DNA from: Talpa occidentalis
Lineage: Eukaryota; Chordata; Mammalia; Eulipotyphla; Talpidae
NCBI RefSeq assembly: GCF_014898055.3
Contig: NW_026555331.1
Location: 102,508,684-102,572,683, forward strand
Length of the DNA: 64,000 nt
Direction of reading: 5' to 3'
Every line of letters starts with the position of its first letter. The first letter of the stretch is position 1. Below are positions 45,736-58,494 of this stretch, one piece after another. The position numbers were made by a program, and so were the translations under genes. The notes under the pieces were generated by a model. That model was not told the DNA's origin. It did not search any database and saw nothing but the letters and a program-made list of their open reading frames with translations.

Positions 45736-48700
45736 TATGCATTAACCATGTGTGTATCTACATCGCAAGTTTTCAGTCTTGGAATTCAGGTTCCCTTGTT
45801 TACTTTGTGATGGGTCATTCACTCTTAGACATCTAGCTCTCCTTTCTCTATAGAGGCGACAGTACAGAAAAAGGGTAAACTGTTAACACTGAGTTTTCTT
45901 GGGATACTTAGGTGGTAAAGGAACTCATGGCTGCCGTTTTGAATATTTCCAGATGGTGGCGCTACTTCACCAGTGATTCCACGTTCTCTAGAAGTTTTAG
46001 ATAGGGTTGGATGAAATGAAAGTTCAGGGGAATTTAGCATGCACAGATTTTCTCATCGATGATTTTATCAGGGTCCATGACTTTTTTGATAATATATTTC
46101 ATTAAGTAATACAAATAAGAATAAGTTGGAAAGTTAAAAATGTTAAAACTCTTGTTTTCGACCACATTCAGCAAATTGTTCAGAAGTTCTCCTAAGTAAT
46201 CATTACAAAAGAAAAACCCATCATGGTTTGGGGTGATTTTTCTCTTACTAGAAGCTGAGTTCTCTATAGAATATGATGTTGCACATAAGAAGCAAAACCA
46301 AACACATATCCAACAAATTAAAGAGGGGAGAATGCTAATAACCTCAGCCTAAGTATAAAATGAATTCTACTTGTAAAATTTGATAAAAACTTTCCTTGAA
46401 AAAATGGAAGTTTCCTCCTCAGAGATATAGTCACAAACTTCACTGAGAGATTTTTCTCTTTTAATTTTGCCTTATTTTTTTTTCTCTGAAAAGGCTTTGA
46501 AGTGGAATATTTTAGTATTTGTTGTATTGGTGAATGGACCTGATTTTGATTCCTGTACACGTTTGCAGGCAGAATGGTTAAATATTTGATGTTTTTGCAT
46601 CACTCTCTTCAGAGGGCCCTGTCTCTCCTTTGTTTTATTAGTAATGCTAACGCTAGTAGACCCATGGCCCTGGAGAAGGGGACTTGCATTATTTATCCTC
46701 TTGGAAGTAGCTTTAAAGTATTATTTCCCTTCCTAAACACTGCTTTCTAAATGCTGTCTCTGATTACACAAAATTTTCAGTTTGTCCAGATAACCGTATA
46801 TTTTAAGAGACATTTTCAAACAAGTATATTCAGGAACTCAAGTGTTCAGGGACAAAATACAGCCCTCTGTGCAGCATCTAGAAGTTAAGTTGCCTCCTAA
46901 TAAATATACAGCGTGTGTAACTGCAGGCCTGGGAGGTCTGTTTGTGATCGTGGGAGTTAACAGCATAAATTCCAAGGGAATTCAGAGAACAGAACTTAAA
47001 ATAACACCAGTAAAGTCATACTAACTGCAGCATACTCAACACAGCCTGTTTAATGTGGTGTGATTTTTATTAGGTAATGTGTTGTACATTAAGCCAGAAG
47101 ACAAAAACAACTAAATAGGCAAAACTTGGGATAATCTCTTTCTAAATGTTTAATGAGAAATAAAGCTGAGAAAACCACTCATCTGAACTGGGTAACAAAG
47201 AGATTTTGTGTAGGGTTTTCCTAGCCTTGTGCTGTTGTCAGATAACTAATATCAGCAATCAGGTTTCTAGAATTCATCTACTGCGCTTAGCTGACACACT
47301 CTCTTCACGTTCACAGTGAGAGCACCGATGCTAGCAGACACATGCTTTCACTGCTGGAGTCCCCAGCATCACCCTGGGACAGGTTTGTATTTCTTGCAGA
47401 AGATTATCTTTATTTACCCAAGTCGTGGGTCAGCAGAAGAAAACCCAATGCATTAAAATGTCACAAGGCCATTGACCTTTTTGAGTTGCCAATCTGGGGT
47501 TCTGCATTAGCTCTTGTTCAAATCAGAAGTTCAAGACCTGCTAGGCTTTCAGTGGAAAGGGGGGTGGCCTCGCTGGGATATTTGATATTTACTGTCCATA
47601 TTTGGGAAAAACATGAATACAGATATGTCCATTTCATTCACTTTATCAACTAAGTGGAGAAATACAAAGTGTGTCCGAGAGGAATGTGTACAAATTCTTT
47701 CCTTCTCTTTTACGTTCTCTCTTCATCTCACTTGCCTTCATTAAATGTGATCAGCTAGCTGAAATACTTCTATTTATCAGTGAGTATGTAAAACTTTTCT
47801 ACTGTTAATATTCTGCATCAAGATCCCTTATTACAATGTCCTTTTAGGAAAAAAAAATCCCTGTAAACCTTCGTCCCACTGAGAACATAAAATTAGGACA
47901 CTGAAAGTTGAGCAAATGTAGATGATTTACTCTGTTGCATTAATTGAATGAGATGGCTATTTGATAATTAAGTTTTCTCTAAGAAGTAGATACATATCTG
48001 TAGATACTTTGATGAAAGTAAAATACAGCATTTTTGTATTCTAGATATTTTGTGGGGGGGAAGTACTTTCTAGTAGACAGAAGAAAGCACTATTTACTTT
48101 TCTAATGTCCAGCTAGTATACATTACCTATAAGTGGAAAAAAGTAATTCTTAATGATTCCGCTATGAATGTTTAGGTTTTGGCACTCTTTTATTTGTCCT
48201 GCATTGAATGGAACTCACAATTAATGAGGTCCTGATTTGCCCTTTCAAAAGCAATAGTAGTTATCTGGTATAATTGCTTGATACGACTAATCTAAAAATG
48301 CAACAATGAATTAACTACTTGTTATCAATGGAATTCATATTTCCAAAGTATAACATTAGTGAAATCTCAAGCTCTTTCTCTGTGCTTGCCCTCAAAGAAA
48401 GTTTACATTAGATCTCTTAACTGCTGCTGTATTTTTCCCTTACAGCTTTCACTAAATAACTAGGGGTGGTCATCAGACAATAAATTCTCTTTGATATCTC
48501 TTCCAATTTCCTCCAAGATAGAGTGCAGCTTGCCCCTGAGAAATTTAAAACCCTTTTGTTTGTTATGGCTTAAATTGCCTCCTGACTGTTTTTTTCCTGA
48601 GTACTCGCGGCAGATAATAGTAAGAAAAAATGAGACTGCTCTAGAGAATATACCATTTAAAAATATATTTTCACCACCCTAATTCCCTTTCGATATAATG

Positions 48701-49434
48701 TTCCTGTTAGTGATTAAATAAGGAGTTTGAGAGTGGGTGTCGGAGTGTCTATAAATAAACTTGAGAACATGCATTGTAAAGAGCCATATTTTTACGATCT
48801 CATCTCCACTGAACAAAACAATATTTTCTGGCACCTGTACACTCAATGTTTCATGTAGTTCTTATGGAATTTCCTTTCTCCTTTTGAGATTGAAGATAAT
48901 TACTGAATGTGATAGAAACTTTATAGCCATTAAAAATAGAACAGAAAAATGTTACCAGACGGCAAGTTGTTCAAAATAAATACGAAACAGGACTCCAGTC
49001 TACCTCAAACGCTGCTTGACTTTGCTGGAATCCAAAAGGACACAGGTTTCTTTCCTCTTGATTCTTAAAAAATATTTTTTTAAGAGCTTAGGAAAATATT
49101 ACCAAATCATTGCTTAAATTTTAATTTAGTAGAAAATCTAACTACATGTAATTAACACTTTTTTTTGCTTAAAATGACTGAATGTTAGACTACTCAAAAG
49201 GCTTAGCTTAAAATTGTCCTGTTCCAGTCAGCGTTGGTGGTGCTATATTGAAATTTAGGCCGGTTTAAATAAAGGGGATGGCATCCAAAAAATATAAACA
49301 ATAATCATCCATGAGCCCCTCGAACTTACTGACTTCTTTATTATTGGATGAGAAGAATGAGGTTTGAAATGAAATCAGATGTATGCAGTATTTGTAGGTG
49401 CTTGTTCCACTTAAGTTTGCTATGGCTTTCAAAA
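45736..49434. other. Long repeat-free AT-rich segment, possible conserved elements
   Basis: About 3.7 kb shows no repeat I recognise. It is AT-rich but complex, with many homeodomain-type ATTA/TAAT words and a MEF2-consensus word, CTATAAATAA, at 48749-48758. Open frames of up to 103 codons (47342-47653) lack recognisable motifs. In mammalian gene deserts such tracts often hold developmental enhancers; that is inference, since conservation cannot be seen here. Confidence 0.4.
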
Positions 49435-49635
49435 ATCCTGATCACTTAATATGTTTATTACCTGGATGGTGGTGATAGTAACATGAGTGTATACATATGT
49501 CCAATTGCACAAAATTGCTTACATTAATTATGTGTGGTTTTCTGTATAACAATGTCCATAATGCTAGAAAAAAAATTCCTGATCTCTTTTCCTTTGTTAC
49601 TAAGTGTTCAGATCTTTAAAAAAAAAAAAAAAAAG
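49435..49635 (+). mobile_element. Probable old L1 3'-end relic with A tail
   Basis: ACCTGGATGGTGGTGATAGT, GAGTGTATACATATGTCCAA and TTGCACAAAATTGCTTACAT resemble the 3' untranslated end of old L1 families. An A run ends at about 49634. Edges are uncertain. Confidence 0.45.
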
Positions 49636-50149
49636 AGTAATAGCATATGGTAAATCTACAAAGATCTTTTGTAATTTAAATCTGAATTAGATCAGCTTTG
49701 ATCATTGTCTCCAAATTTATCCTTTTGTAGTTCCGAAATAAGGTCTTTCTTTAAGATTTTATAATAGCACTGTATTTATTTTCTCTTACCAGCCTAAACA
49801 TAACATGATATCCACAAACCCCTTTGTGGCATTATAGTAGTTGGTTTCAGAATTGTTATGTGAAAATAGGGTCCAACTCCTGGTCAGATTCTAGAAAGTA
49901 AATTTTGTTCCTTGAGCCAAGCTGTCCTTCACCAAACATGGCAAAGCTTTTCTGCTTTTTTTTTCCCCCCTGCTAGCTAATTTTGAACATTTGTTTTGTG
50001 CCAAAAGGTTACTCAGCTATTTAAATGCAATATGTCATTTAAACAACTTTGTGCTAGAAACTAGTTGTATTTTTTTTTTTTGCTAGAAGAGTAAATTCTT
50101 TTAATATTTAATTTCAAAGATTTTAAAAAAGTGTGTTAGGTTTAAATGA
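49636..50149. other. Unique AT-rich non-coding DNA
   Basis: No gene or clear repeat. A T run lies at about 50071-50081. Confidence 0.5.
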
Positions 50150-50330
50150 TTTTATTTATTTATTTTCCGTCCAATTATGTTTATTGAGATAGTTAGTTTA
50201 CATCACTGTATTTATTTTAGGGGTTACAGGTTAAAACTTAACAAATGTTAAGTTTTTATACCGTACCCACCACTAAAGCCACAATAATGCTCCACCATGC
50301 TCCACTGGGTCCCCTCCCTCCCCTAGGATA
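50150..50330 (-). mobile_element. L1 3' untranslated end (antisense), part of a probable 5'-inverted L1
   Basis: A T-rich start, TTTATTGAGATAGTTAGTTT, GTACCCACCACTAAAGCCAC and a C-rich TCCCCTCCCTCCCCTAG correspond to a reverse-complement L1 3' untranslated region, as at 53195 and 58050. The adjoining plus-strand ORF2 piece reverses orientation at about 50331. Confidence 0.6.
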
Positions 50331-50575
50331 GCCAAATTATGGAAACAACCTTGGTGTCCAAGGACAGAGGAGTGAATCAGAAAAAAATGGAATACTACTC
50401 AGGTATAAAAAACAAAGATGAACTCTTGCCATTTTCGACAACCTGCATAGAGCTGGAGAGGACAATGTTAAGCAAAATAAATCAGAAGGACAAAGAGAAA
50501 TTGTACTGAATGGTGCCACTTATATGTAGAAAGAGAGAAACAAAACAAAGGGTCAAACAAAACAAGACCAGTAAC
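50331..50575 (+). mobile_element. L1 ORF2 C-terminal fragment (sense), inverted relative to its neighbour
   Basis: TAGCCAAATTATGGAAACAA, TGGAATACTACTCAGGTAT, AACTCTTGCCATTTTCGACA and TATATGTAGAAAGAGAG follow the end of L1 ORF2 and the start of the 3' untranslated region. It abuts an antisense 3' end in the geometry expected for twin-primed insertion. No intact frame. Confidence 0.7.
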
Positions 50576-50581
50576 TAATTG

Positions 50582-50822
50582 TATTCTTATATTACAGATA
50601 AGATGGGATTTTGAATGTCTAAGTAAAGTTCAATATTGCACAGCTAGACCACAATTAGAATCAGATTAGGAGAACACTTGTGCCAAATGCTATTTTCAGT
50701 AATTTACATGAATTTGTCTCACTTAGTCTTCATTTCAAGTGAACCCAAGGGATACGTTTTCATTCTCATTTCACAGATAAGGAGACCAAAGCATAGGAGG
50801 GCATTACATTGTCACTCTGTGG
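50582..50822 (-). mobile_element. Two antisense MIR fragments
   Basis: TATTACAGATAAGATGGGAT with GCACAGCTAGACC-type text (50593-50670), and AATGCTATTTTCAGTAATTT with CATTTCACAGATAAGGAGAC (50687-50785), are two degenerate antisense MIR cores in tandem. Confidence 0.55.
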
Positions 50823-52413
50823 TTCTAAGGTATTTTTTTCACCCCAACATATATTCTACAATAAAAAGAACTTCATGGTTAGATGAAAAAGCGAATGCTG
50901 CTTGTTCTAACCCCTTTTTCTGGCTCCTTGGTGAATATTCACCATGTTTACTAGTTGTTCTGAGAATCCCTGCAAAAACAATCTTGTTTAATTCTGTTAA
51001 ACCCAACATTTCTCAAATTCATGTATCACAGAAACCAGTTTATATATTATAGCTGCTCCTGATATTCGGCAGAATTTCTCATAAGGCTAGAAAATGTCAA
51101 AATAGTGGATAACTGGTGAGAACTCCAGATGGCATTCAGCACAGTGTTGACAACCACATCTAGTTGGTCAGTTTTAATCATCCGTTGAAAGAAGGTATTA
51201 ACAACAAATAGGAATATTTACCATTGGGCGAAGTTGGTAGTCTGAAAGCTGGGCCCAGGAGACATGATCTTTGGCTTTGGGCAAGAAAGTGTCATGAAGT
51301 AGGGGAGCAGGAGGCAGTGCTTGCCTCTGCACCCCACAGACTAGCTCAGGGCAAAAGCAAATCTCCATTTGACTTCATATTGTCTGCTCCCGTGGTCTCT
51401 TCTGGAAATATGGCCCTTCTTATGGAATAGGTGATGTGGGCACACCAAAGCCTTTCTGGGACTCTATGACCCCCAAATTCAGGTCTCTATTCCCTAACTC
51501 TGGTTGTCAAAGAACAGCAGCTCGGCTTTGGAACAGTTTATAAAGTTGGAACTGATTGCAAGTATGTCCTTGAGAAGACTGGATTTTCTTGCCTGCAATT
51601 AAAAACTCACGGGTCACCCACTGACAGTGGTGGCTGTGCCCATGAAATTGTGAAACTAAAAATGGCCCTGGGAGTTTTGATGAATAAGTATAGTAGATCA
51701 GATCCTAGGCAAAAAGGAAAGATCTGGAAGACAGGAGTAGGGAAGGGGGAAGGGAAGCGTAGGGGGTGTTCTTTGAATAATTACAGTGCCTTTCAAGAAA
51801 ATGTTAGCATTTATCTTACTGCGACATTTGCCTCATTCATTGAAGCTGAGCTGTTTTTCTCTATTTTCAATGAGATATTGAAGGAACTCTGAACTCTGTG
51901 GCAAATGTTAACTTTTTAATGAAAACCCTTGCACACTGTGTCCCAGAGGCAGGGCCTGTGTGGGGCTATTGAGAGAAGCAAGCTAAACGAACCGCTGCTC
52001 AAAATTCCAGGAGGTTAATAGGCAAATCAGCCTAGAAATGGAGAAACCAGCTGTACTTTTTCTCTTTCCCTGCTTTTCTTACAATTCAAGGCATCTGTGC
52101 ACCATCTTAGTGCACAGATATCCCATTTTTCAACTTCTGGGGGGTTTTTGGCTAAAGGAGCCATTTGTTTTTTATTATTATTAATGGCATCCTCTTTTTG
52201 ACATGCTCCAGACAGCCTTGCCAGTTCAGGTCACCGAGGTGGGCTGGGGGGTAGGAATCATGGCCTGATCCCTTGACTGACTACAGCTAAAAGGTCACAC
52301 CACCCCTTCATCCTGCTTCCTACTGCCATTCTGTGAGTAGAAATGGGATATAGTGAGGGATGAAAAGTCCTAGAACTGTACCATTTAAAATCTGTAAAAG
52401 ACCTTAAAGTGAT
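50823..52413. other. Unique non-coding DNA
   Basis: No supported gene or repeat. Frames of 68-80 codons are unremarkable. Confidence 0.5.
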
Positions 52414-52419
52414 TGAACC

Positions 52420-52593
52420 CCCAGATTCTCAGACTTAGCTACATGCCAGCATTATCTGGGAGATTTCAAAGCACTGATACTGGCTCTGCCTCCAGCGATT
52501 CTGATTTCGTTGATTTTGGGTACAGTCTGGGCATGAGGACTTTAAAGAGCTCCCTAGAGAATTCTAATGTGCAGCCAACTTTGGGAGCCACTG
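52420..52593 (+). mobile_element. MER5A-like hAT non-autonomous DNA transposon
   Basis: It opens with a CAGATTCTCAGACTTAGCTA-like terminus. It continues CATTATCTGGGAGATTTCAA, GCCTCCAGCGATTCTGATTT and GGGCATGAGGACTTTAAAG, and ends AATGTGCAGCCAACTTTGGG AGCCACTG. This is the classic MER5A plan with imperfect terminal inverted repeats. An ATTTAACC word follows and an ATTGAACC word precedes it by two bases, possibly a decayed 8-bp target duplication. No transposase. Confidence 0.85.
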
Positions 52594-53194
52594 ATTTAAC
52601 CCAAAGTGGCCTCTGCATTTCCATCCTTTTGTAATAAATGTTGCCCTCCCCTGAATCCCCACCCCAAGGTAAAACCAAAAAGGTCCAGTGACCTTTGCAA
52701 CAAACCAAGTTAAAGATGTTTTCATTTTGTTTAACAGGACTTCTCAAAAACCCTTGAATATAAGGTACATTTGAAAAAATTCCCAAGAGGGTGCAGGGAA
52801 GGAAGAACTTCCCACATTTACTTCAGAGAACTAGGGAAGTAGTGATTTATACATCTTTGCTTCTCCACAAATGCTTTTAGTTTAAGAAGCAAACCCTAAA
52901 CAGCTGGGTTTCCATGTGTACTTGGCTTGACACCCTTAGCAGAACACTCTAACACTTTGCTCCTCTATACAACAAAATTATTTTCAGTAATAAACGTGTA
53001 ATCAGTAATCATTCTTTTATTGATTCTTTTGTTGATTTCCTTCAGTTGGAAAATAATTAAAAATTTTATAAGGATAAATTTCAATTGAAAAATATGATTC
53101 AAATTTAGTTAAATATTTCATGAGTTAATTAAAATTTGTACTTACCAAACAAAAATTTATACTTCTCAATGCCAACTGTTTCATCTTATAAATA
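52594..53194. other. Unique non-coding DNA
   Basis: Nothing recognised. The last part is very AT-rich. Confidence 0.5.
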
Positions 53195-53400
53195 TTATTT
53201 TATTTTATTTTTCATTGAAGTAACATTGCTTTATAACATTATGTAGGTTTCAGGTTTATGCATTATAGCTTGATAGCTGCATATGCTACATTATAATTGC
53301 CACCAAAAGTCTAGTTTCCATATATCACCATACAATTGACCCTTTACCCAATTTGCCCACCTCAGCCCCCTTCCCCTCTAGTTACAACCAACCATTTCAC
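53195..53400 (-). mobile_element. L1 3' untranslated end (antisense)
   Basis: TTTTCATTGAAGTAACATTG, ATAACATTATGTAGGTTTCA, TTGCCACCAAAAGTCTAGTT and a C-rich CTCAGCCCCCTTCCCCTC match a reverse-complement L1 3' untranslated region. It is truncated before ORF2. Confidence 0.7.
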
Positions 53401-54034
53401 TCTTATAAGTATTAAATAAGTAAAAACTCCAGTGGTCACATAGAATAACAGAAAAGGAGTAACACTTGCTCTGTTTTTTTTGCCTCTATATCAAGTGTTA
53501 TTGTTGTTGATCTCAAATCCACTGTTTAGAAATCTATGTATCATGGTGCTAAAAAACAGATCTCATAGCAGGAATGATTTTAAGTGATTACAAACTTAGA
53601 TGAACAAGCATAGGTGGCATGTAGTTGAGGCTGCATGTGTTGGAGTCTGGCTATGTAACTAAGAGTATTTAAAATTAACTTCCATGCAGAATACAATGTT
53701 TATGAAAAGATAGGTAACAAAAATGTGCTAATTTGAAGCATGTGTGTGTTTATTTATTTATTTAAATCAATTGCTTAGAACATAGACCGACAAAAGATTT
53801 GAGGAACTTTTTATTGCTGCCATTGTTGAGCATGGATAGAGCATGATAATAAACAGAAGACTGATGTTAGTCAGTTTTATTATTGTTTGAAATTCTTTAC
53901 AAACAGTGAGCCCCCCTTTTTCTTAACTCTGGGGGCAGACCACTCCTGCCACTTCTTTCTTACACATCCTCTATATACTCAAGGTCGGCAAAAGTAACAA
54001 TGGAAGTTGGAACTAAAACCCAGATCTCATTTTC
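53401..54034. other. Unique non-coding DNA
   Basis: No gene or repeat recognised, apart from a short (TTTA)n-like patch near 53750-53765. Confidence 0.5.
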
Positions 54035-55513
54035 AAAAGAAATAGGAAAAGATAACAAAGAAATGAAAAGATGTTCTCTGTTCATGGATTGGAAGAATTA
54101 ACATTGTTCAAATGGCCATCTTACCTAAAGCAATATACAGACTTAATGCAATCCCTATCAAAGTTTCAATGGCATTCTTTAAAGAAACAGAACAAACACT
54201 GTGGAAATTTGAATGGAACCACAAAATACCCAAATACCTACACCAATCTTGACAAAAAAGAGGAAGAACAGTGATATTGTACTACTAGACTTCAATGTAT
54301 ACTACAAAACCATAATAATCAAAACAGAATTACAAAAACATGCAAATACCATAGACCAATGGAAAAGAATTGAGAGTCCAGAAATAAGCACACATATATG
54401 GGAAGTTACTCTTTTACAAAGGAACCAAGAGTATACAACGGAATAAGGAAATTCTTTTCAATAAATGGTGTTGGGAAAACTGGACAGTCCCATGCAAAAG
54501 AGTGAAATTTGATCACTATTTCATACCATACCAAAAAAAAAAAAAAAACTAAAAATGGATTATAAGGACTTGAATGTAAGACTTGAAACTATGAAATTCA
54601 TAAAAGAAAACATAGACAAACACTCTACAACATAGGCTTCAGAGATGTCTTTGTGGATTTTTCTTCAACATCAAGAAGGAAAAAAAATGTGAGTATAAAC
54701 AATTGGGACTACATAAAACTAAAAATCTTCTGCATAATGAAATAAACTATCACTAAAACAAAACAGACACCCTGAGTGGGATAAAATATTTGCACACCAT
54801 ACATCTGACAAGAGGCTGATATCCAAGATCTACAAAGAATTAGTAAACCTAAACAAATAGAAAGCAAATAACCCAATCAAAATATATGCCAAGAGCTAAA
54901 CAGGCACTCTCCAAAGAAGACGTACAAATGGCTAGTTAGACACTTGAAAAAAAATGCTCATCATCACAATGCTCATCAAATCAAAACCACAATGAGATAC
55001 CATCTCACATTCATGAGAATGACCCATGTCAAAAAGACCAGGAAAAAAAAAGTGTTGGTTATAGAAACAATATAAGTGCCCAAGGAGAGATGAGTGGATT
55101 AGGAAATGTGGTGTATATACACAATGAAATACTACTCGGCTATAAAAAATGAGGAACTCTTGCCATTTGAGACAACATGGATAAAACTAGAGAGCATTAT
55201 GCTAAATAAAATTTAAAGATAGAAGGAAAAAGACAAATACTGGATGATGTCACTGTTATGTGAATTATAGAGCAACAAAACCAAGGATGGGATGAATCCA
55301 AACAAAGAGCATACCCTAGAAATCTGACTGTAGAAATGAGTCTGTCAGAGAGGAGACAGCAAAGTGTGAAGGAGGCACAATAGACTATTGGAGGATTATT
55401 GGTAACTTGGAGGTGAGTGTGGTGTGGTAACATATACCTGAAGGACATGACCCTATATCTCTAAATCATAGGCAGCATTGTAAAACATTGTTACCTCAAA
55501 AAAAAAAAAAAAA
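54035..55513 (+). mobile_element. 5'-truncated L1: ORF2 3' half, 3' UTR and poly(A)
   Basis: Sense-strand ORF2 text runs from TTCATGGATTGGAAGAATTA (about 54080) through ATGGTGTTGGGAAAACTGG (about 54464), TGGGATAAAATATTTGC and ACAATGAGATACCATCTCAC to the ORF2 end near 55250. A 3' untranslated region and an A run at about 55499-55513 follow. A deletion of a few hundred bases lies at about 55057, where the text jumps from the cysteine-rich region to near the end. Indels and stops leave only 60-80-codon frames. It is older than the 23.4- and 34.8-kb copies. Confidence 0.93.
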
Positions 55514-56689
55514 GAAAAGAAAGAAAACAGAAAGAAATTATTAACCTCTAAAAAACATGAAGCCTAGGTCTTCTAATTCCCAGATCAGAATCTCTCTGTG
55601 TCCATTTGTTTCTGAAAGGTTTTAGGTAAATAATGAGCAATAATAGTGGCACAATCTGAAATGTAAGTCAGCCAAAATGTCTATTAGTCCATTTGGTCCT
55701 GAGTATATTGAGTTTCAGATCATTTCAGCCCAGAGGTCTGGGTGACATGTGTCCCTTTAGAAAATAGAGATTCGCTTTAGCTTTAATAAGAAGAAAATTG
55801 TTATTTCATTTTATTAACAAGAAGCTTGTATCATACTGAAAAATTCATTGTCTGTGTTCAGCTTGAATATTGTATTCATTATGTTTCCTAATCTGTGTGA
55901 TTACTACCTGTGTAATTTGATGTCTGGCATCTGCTATAAGAATTCTTTCAGCCCATTATATTTCCCATCTTTTTTTTGTAATGGAGGATAAGATTGGGAC
56001 ATGGAAAATTGCAGCAGACTGCCTAAGGCGAATTGCAACCAGCCAGCAGCTGGATGGAACAGCAAAAGATGCAAAGTTATGTGGAGAATCAGTGAAAGGT
56101 GGCCTCCAGGTCTAGGGTCTGCCACGACAGCCCTGAGCAGGAAATAGAACAGGCCAGTTTTCTAGTGTGATTGTTGGCCATTGCCAATTTATCTCCAATA
56201 ACCCATGTTGGCCTTATCCATTCAGCAAATTATTAGGGTAAAATATGATGTGGGGAGTAAGCAGAGTGTAAGTGGGCAGTGCACCATGAATAGACCCTTA
56301 CTTAGCATAGAGATACAAAGTGGGTATTGGCACAAAACCAACATACTTGCAGCAAATTATTTTTAGACAAATACTTAGTTGGCATGTACAAATCACAGAA
56401 CAAAAATCAAATGATGCAAACTCTCTTTTTCTTTTCTCTCCATTCTCACAAGTAGCCATGCCATTTAACAGATAATATAAGTCAGGTGGTATTAAAAAGT
56501 GGCATGAGAATGAGCATTGGAATTAGACACACCTAAGTGTGAATCCTAAGTGATCCATACCACTAGGGAAATAGAACTCTTACTTCCTTGTTAAAAGGGG
56601 GAGCTATAATATCTACTTCATTGAGCTATTATAAAATTACATTATATTAAGTCATATATGATTATGTATATAATATGTCTATCTAGGTC
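55514..56689. other. Unique non-coding DNA
   Basis: Begins with an A/G-rich tail-like patch (55514-55535). No gene or repeat is recognised in the rest. Confidence 0.5.
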
Positions 56690-56850
56690 GTGAATCATAG
56701 ATGGTCCTTAATTTCCTTGAGCCTTAGATTTTTTTCTTCTCCAAATAATCGAGGGAATGATGGTATCTGCCCTTGAAGGGCTGCTGCAGGAGTTAGGCAG
56801 GTTGGTGCGTGGGAATTGCTCAGCATGGAGCACAGTGCCTCATGCATATA
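56690..56850 (+). mobile_element. MIR SINE relic
   Basis: TTTCCTTGAGCCTTAGATTT, GGAATGATGGTATCTGCCCT, then GGAATTGCTCAGCATGGAGC and ACAGTGCCTCATGC follow the sense MIR core. Confidence 0.6.
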
Positions 56851-57879
56851 TGTTAGCTAGCATTTTAGTATTATGTGACTGTAATGGCTTTGTTTTTGTT
56901 TTTTGATGACTGGTTTATCCCTTAGGGGTGGCCAAGTAGATTCTCTTTCAGCATCTGATTAAATTTGTTGTTGAAATTCCAACAGTCACTGTCATTAATG
57001 ATACCAGTAAGAATGCTGTCTTTTCTTCATTTCCCAGTTCCTATTCTCCTGCCCACTGGCACCGAGCGAGTTCTCCATCACTGTCCTGTTAGCATTCTCT
57101 CCTTGAATAACAGAGAGAACATCCTTCTTGATTTCCTTGAGCTCCAGGATTCATAACAAGTGCTGGGAAAAGCAAGGAGGATTACTTTTCTTCCACACCA
57201 AAATTGCCCCCCAACTTGCCACCGTATGACAATGTGAGCCACTGTGGAGCAAAGCCTGATAGCACAGAGGGGACCAGTTCTGGGCCCTGCCATTGTTTGG
57301 GGCCTTCAGGTGCAATTGAAGCCTGCACTGGGGAGCCTCGGTAGGGGGGAAGAGGAGATTTATTCTGCCTGACCCTCCCTGGGACACCCCTCCCCATTAG
57401 CAAGGCAGCCAGACCTTTCTGCACAAGTCCACATTCTATCTCCCACCTCCTTCTGGTGGGAGGGGACACATTCATGCTCTTGGCTGGGATCAGACTTCCT
57501 TGGTAGCCTTGTGAAGGTCAGCATCCTTCTGCCCAGCAGTCCCACACCAGTCTGAGGAAGGAGCCCAGACTGAGAAAGAATTTACTGCTGGGTGCTAGCA
57601 GGTACACACTGTGCAACTGAGCTGGTTCTTTTCATGCTCTGGGTCTCAGTTTCCTTGATTTTAAGATAGAAATAATATAGACACATCCTGTGCAGAACCA
57701 TTTAGAGAACTAAATGTATAATGTATACCATGTTTTTGGTGTGGTACCTAGTCACTAGAAGGAACTCAGTAAATATGAGTTTCCTTCCTTTCAATTCCAT
57801 CCTGTCTATATTTTATTTCTCATATTTTAGTATTTCTGAGATTGGTTTGTATCTCAGATATTGTAAAATGTAGCAAAAA
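56851..57879. other. Unique non-coding DNA
   Basis: A GC-richer patch at 57180-57600 opens several overlapping minus-strand frames (61-97 codons) without recognisable domains. No repeat identified. Confidence 0.5.
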
Positions 57880-58045
57880 CTACCATTTATTCACGGCCTA
57901 CGACATATAGATTCTTTTCCACATATCTTGTTTAATCATCCCAATAACCTCATGGTGTTGGTATTATTCTATTTTGTTGATAAAGAAACTGAGGTTCAAG
58001 TGGGCACACAGCCAGTGAAAGGCAGGGGTAGGATCACCTCCAAAG
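57880..58045 (-). mobile_element. MIR SINE relic (antisense)
   Basis: ACCATTTATTCACGGCCTAC, TAATCATCCCAATAACCTCA, AAAGAAACTGAGGTTCAAG and CACACAGCCAGTGAAAGGC give the full antisense MIR order. Confidence 0.8.
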
Positions 58046-58049
58046 CCAA

Positions 58050-58215
58050 TGCTCTTTTTTAAAATTGTATTTTTTTAATTGAGGCAACGGTATACAATAT
58101 TGAATATGATCGAGAACTACAGACTCACACCTCTTCAGATGTTATCACACCACACCTACCACCTAGGCACCCATAATCCTTGTCTAATCTTTTTGTTCCC
58201 TTCCCCTACCTGCCC
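58050..58215 (-). mobile_element. L1 3' untranslated end (antisense)
   Basis: ATTTTTTTAATTGAGGCAAC, GTTATCACACCACACCTACC, CTAGGCACCCATAATCCTTG and GTTCCCTTCCCCTACCTGC match the reverse complement of an L1 3' end. No coding part. Confidence 0.65.
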
Positions 58216-58494
58216 TTTCCAGTAAAACCAGTGCTCTTAACAACTCCCAGCCACCCTCATCAGCATCAGTCAAAATTACAGAGGAGCCTTGTTTTTGCTA
58301 AAAAGCTTACCTCTCTCCCAGCACTTCCCCCTGATCACCTGAGGCCAAGGAGTTCATCGCAGACTCTCCATGTCCTCCCTAGACGTTCTGTTTCCTGTCT
58401 ACTCAACTCCATTGATCTTGGGCCTAGGGATCAGTTGACTATCACATCACATGTGGTCATTATTATCTTATGGCATCTGAAAAATGTAATAATC
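58216..58494. other. Unique non-coding DNA
   Basis: The 140-codon plus-strand frame at 58180-58602 runs across L1, unique and MIR sequence, so it is not a gene. Confidence 0.55.

Noticed and set aside
45948..45964. CTCF-like CCAGATGGTGGCGCTA
   Set aside because: It mismatches the conserved centre of the core at adjacent positions.
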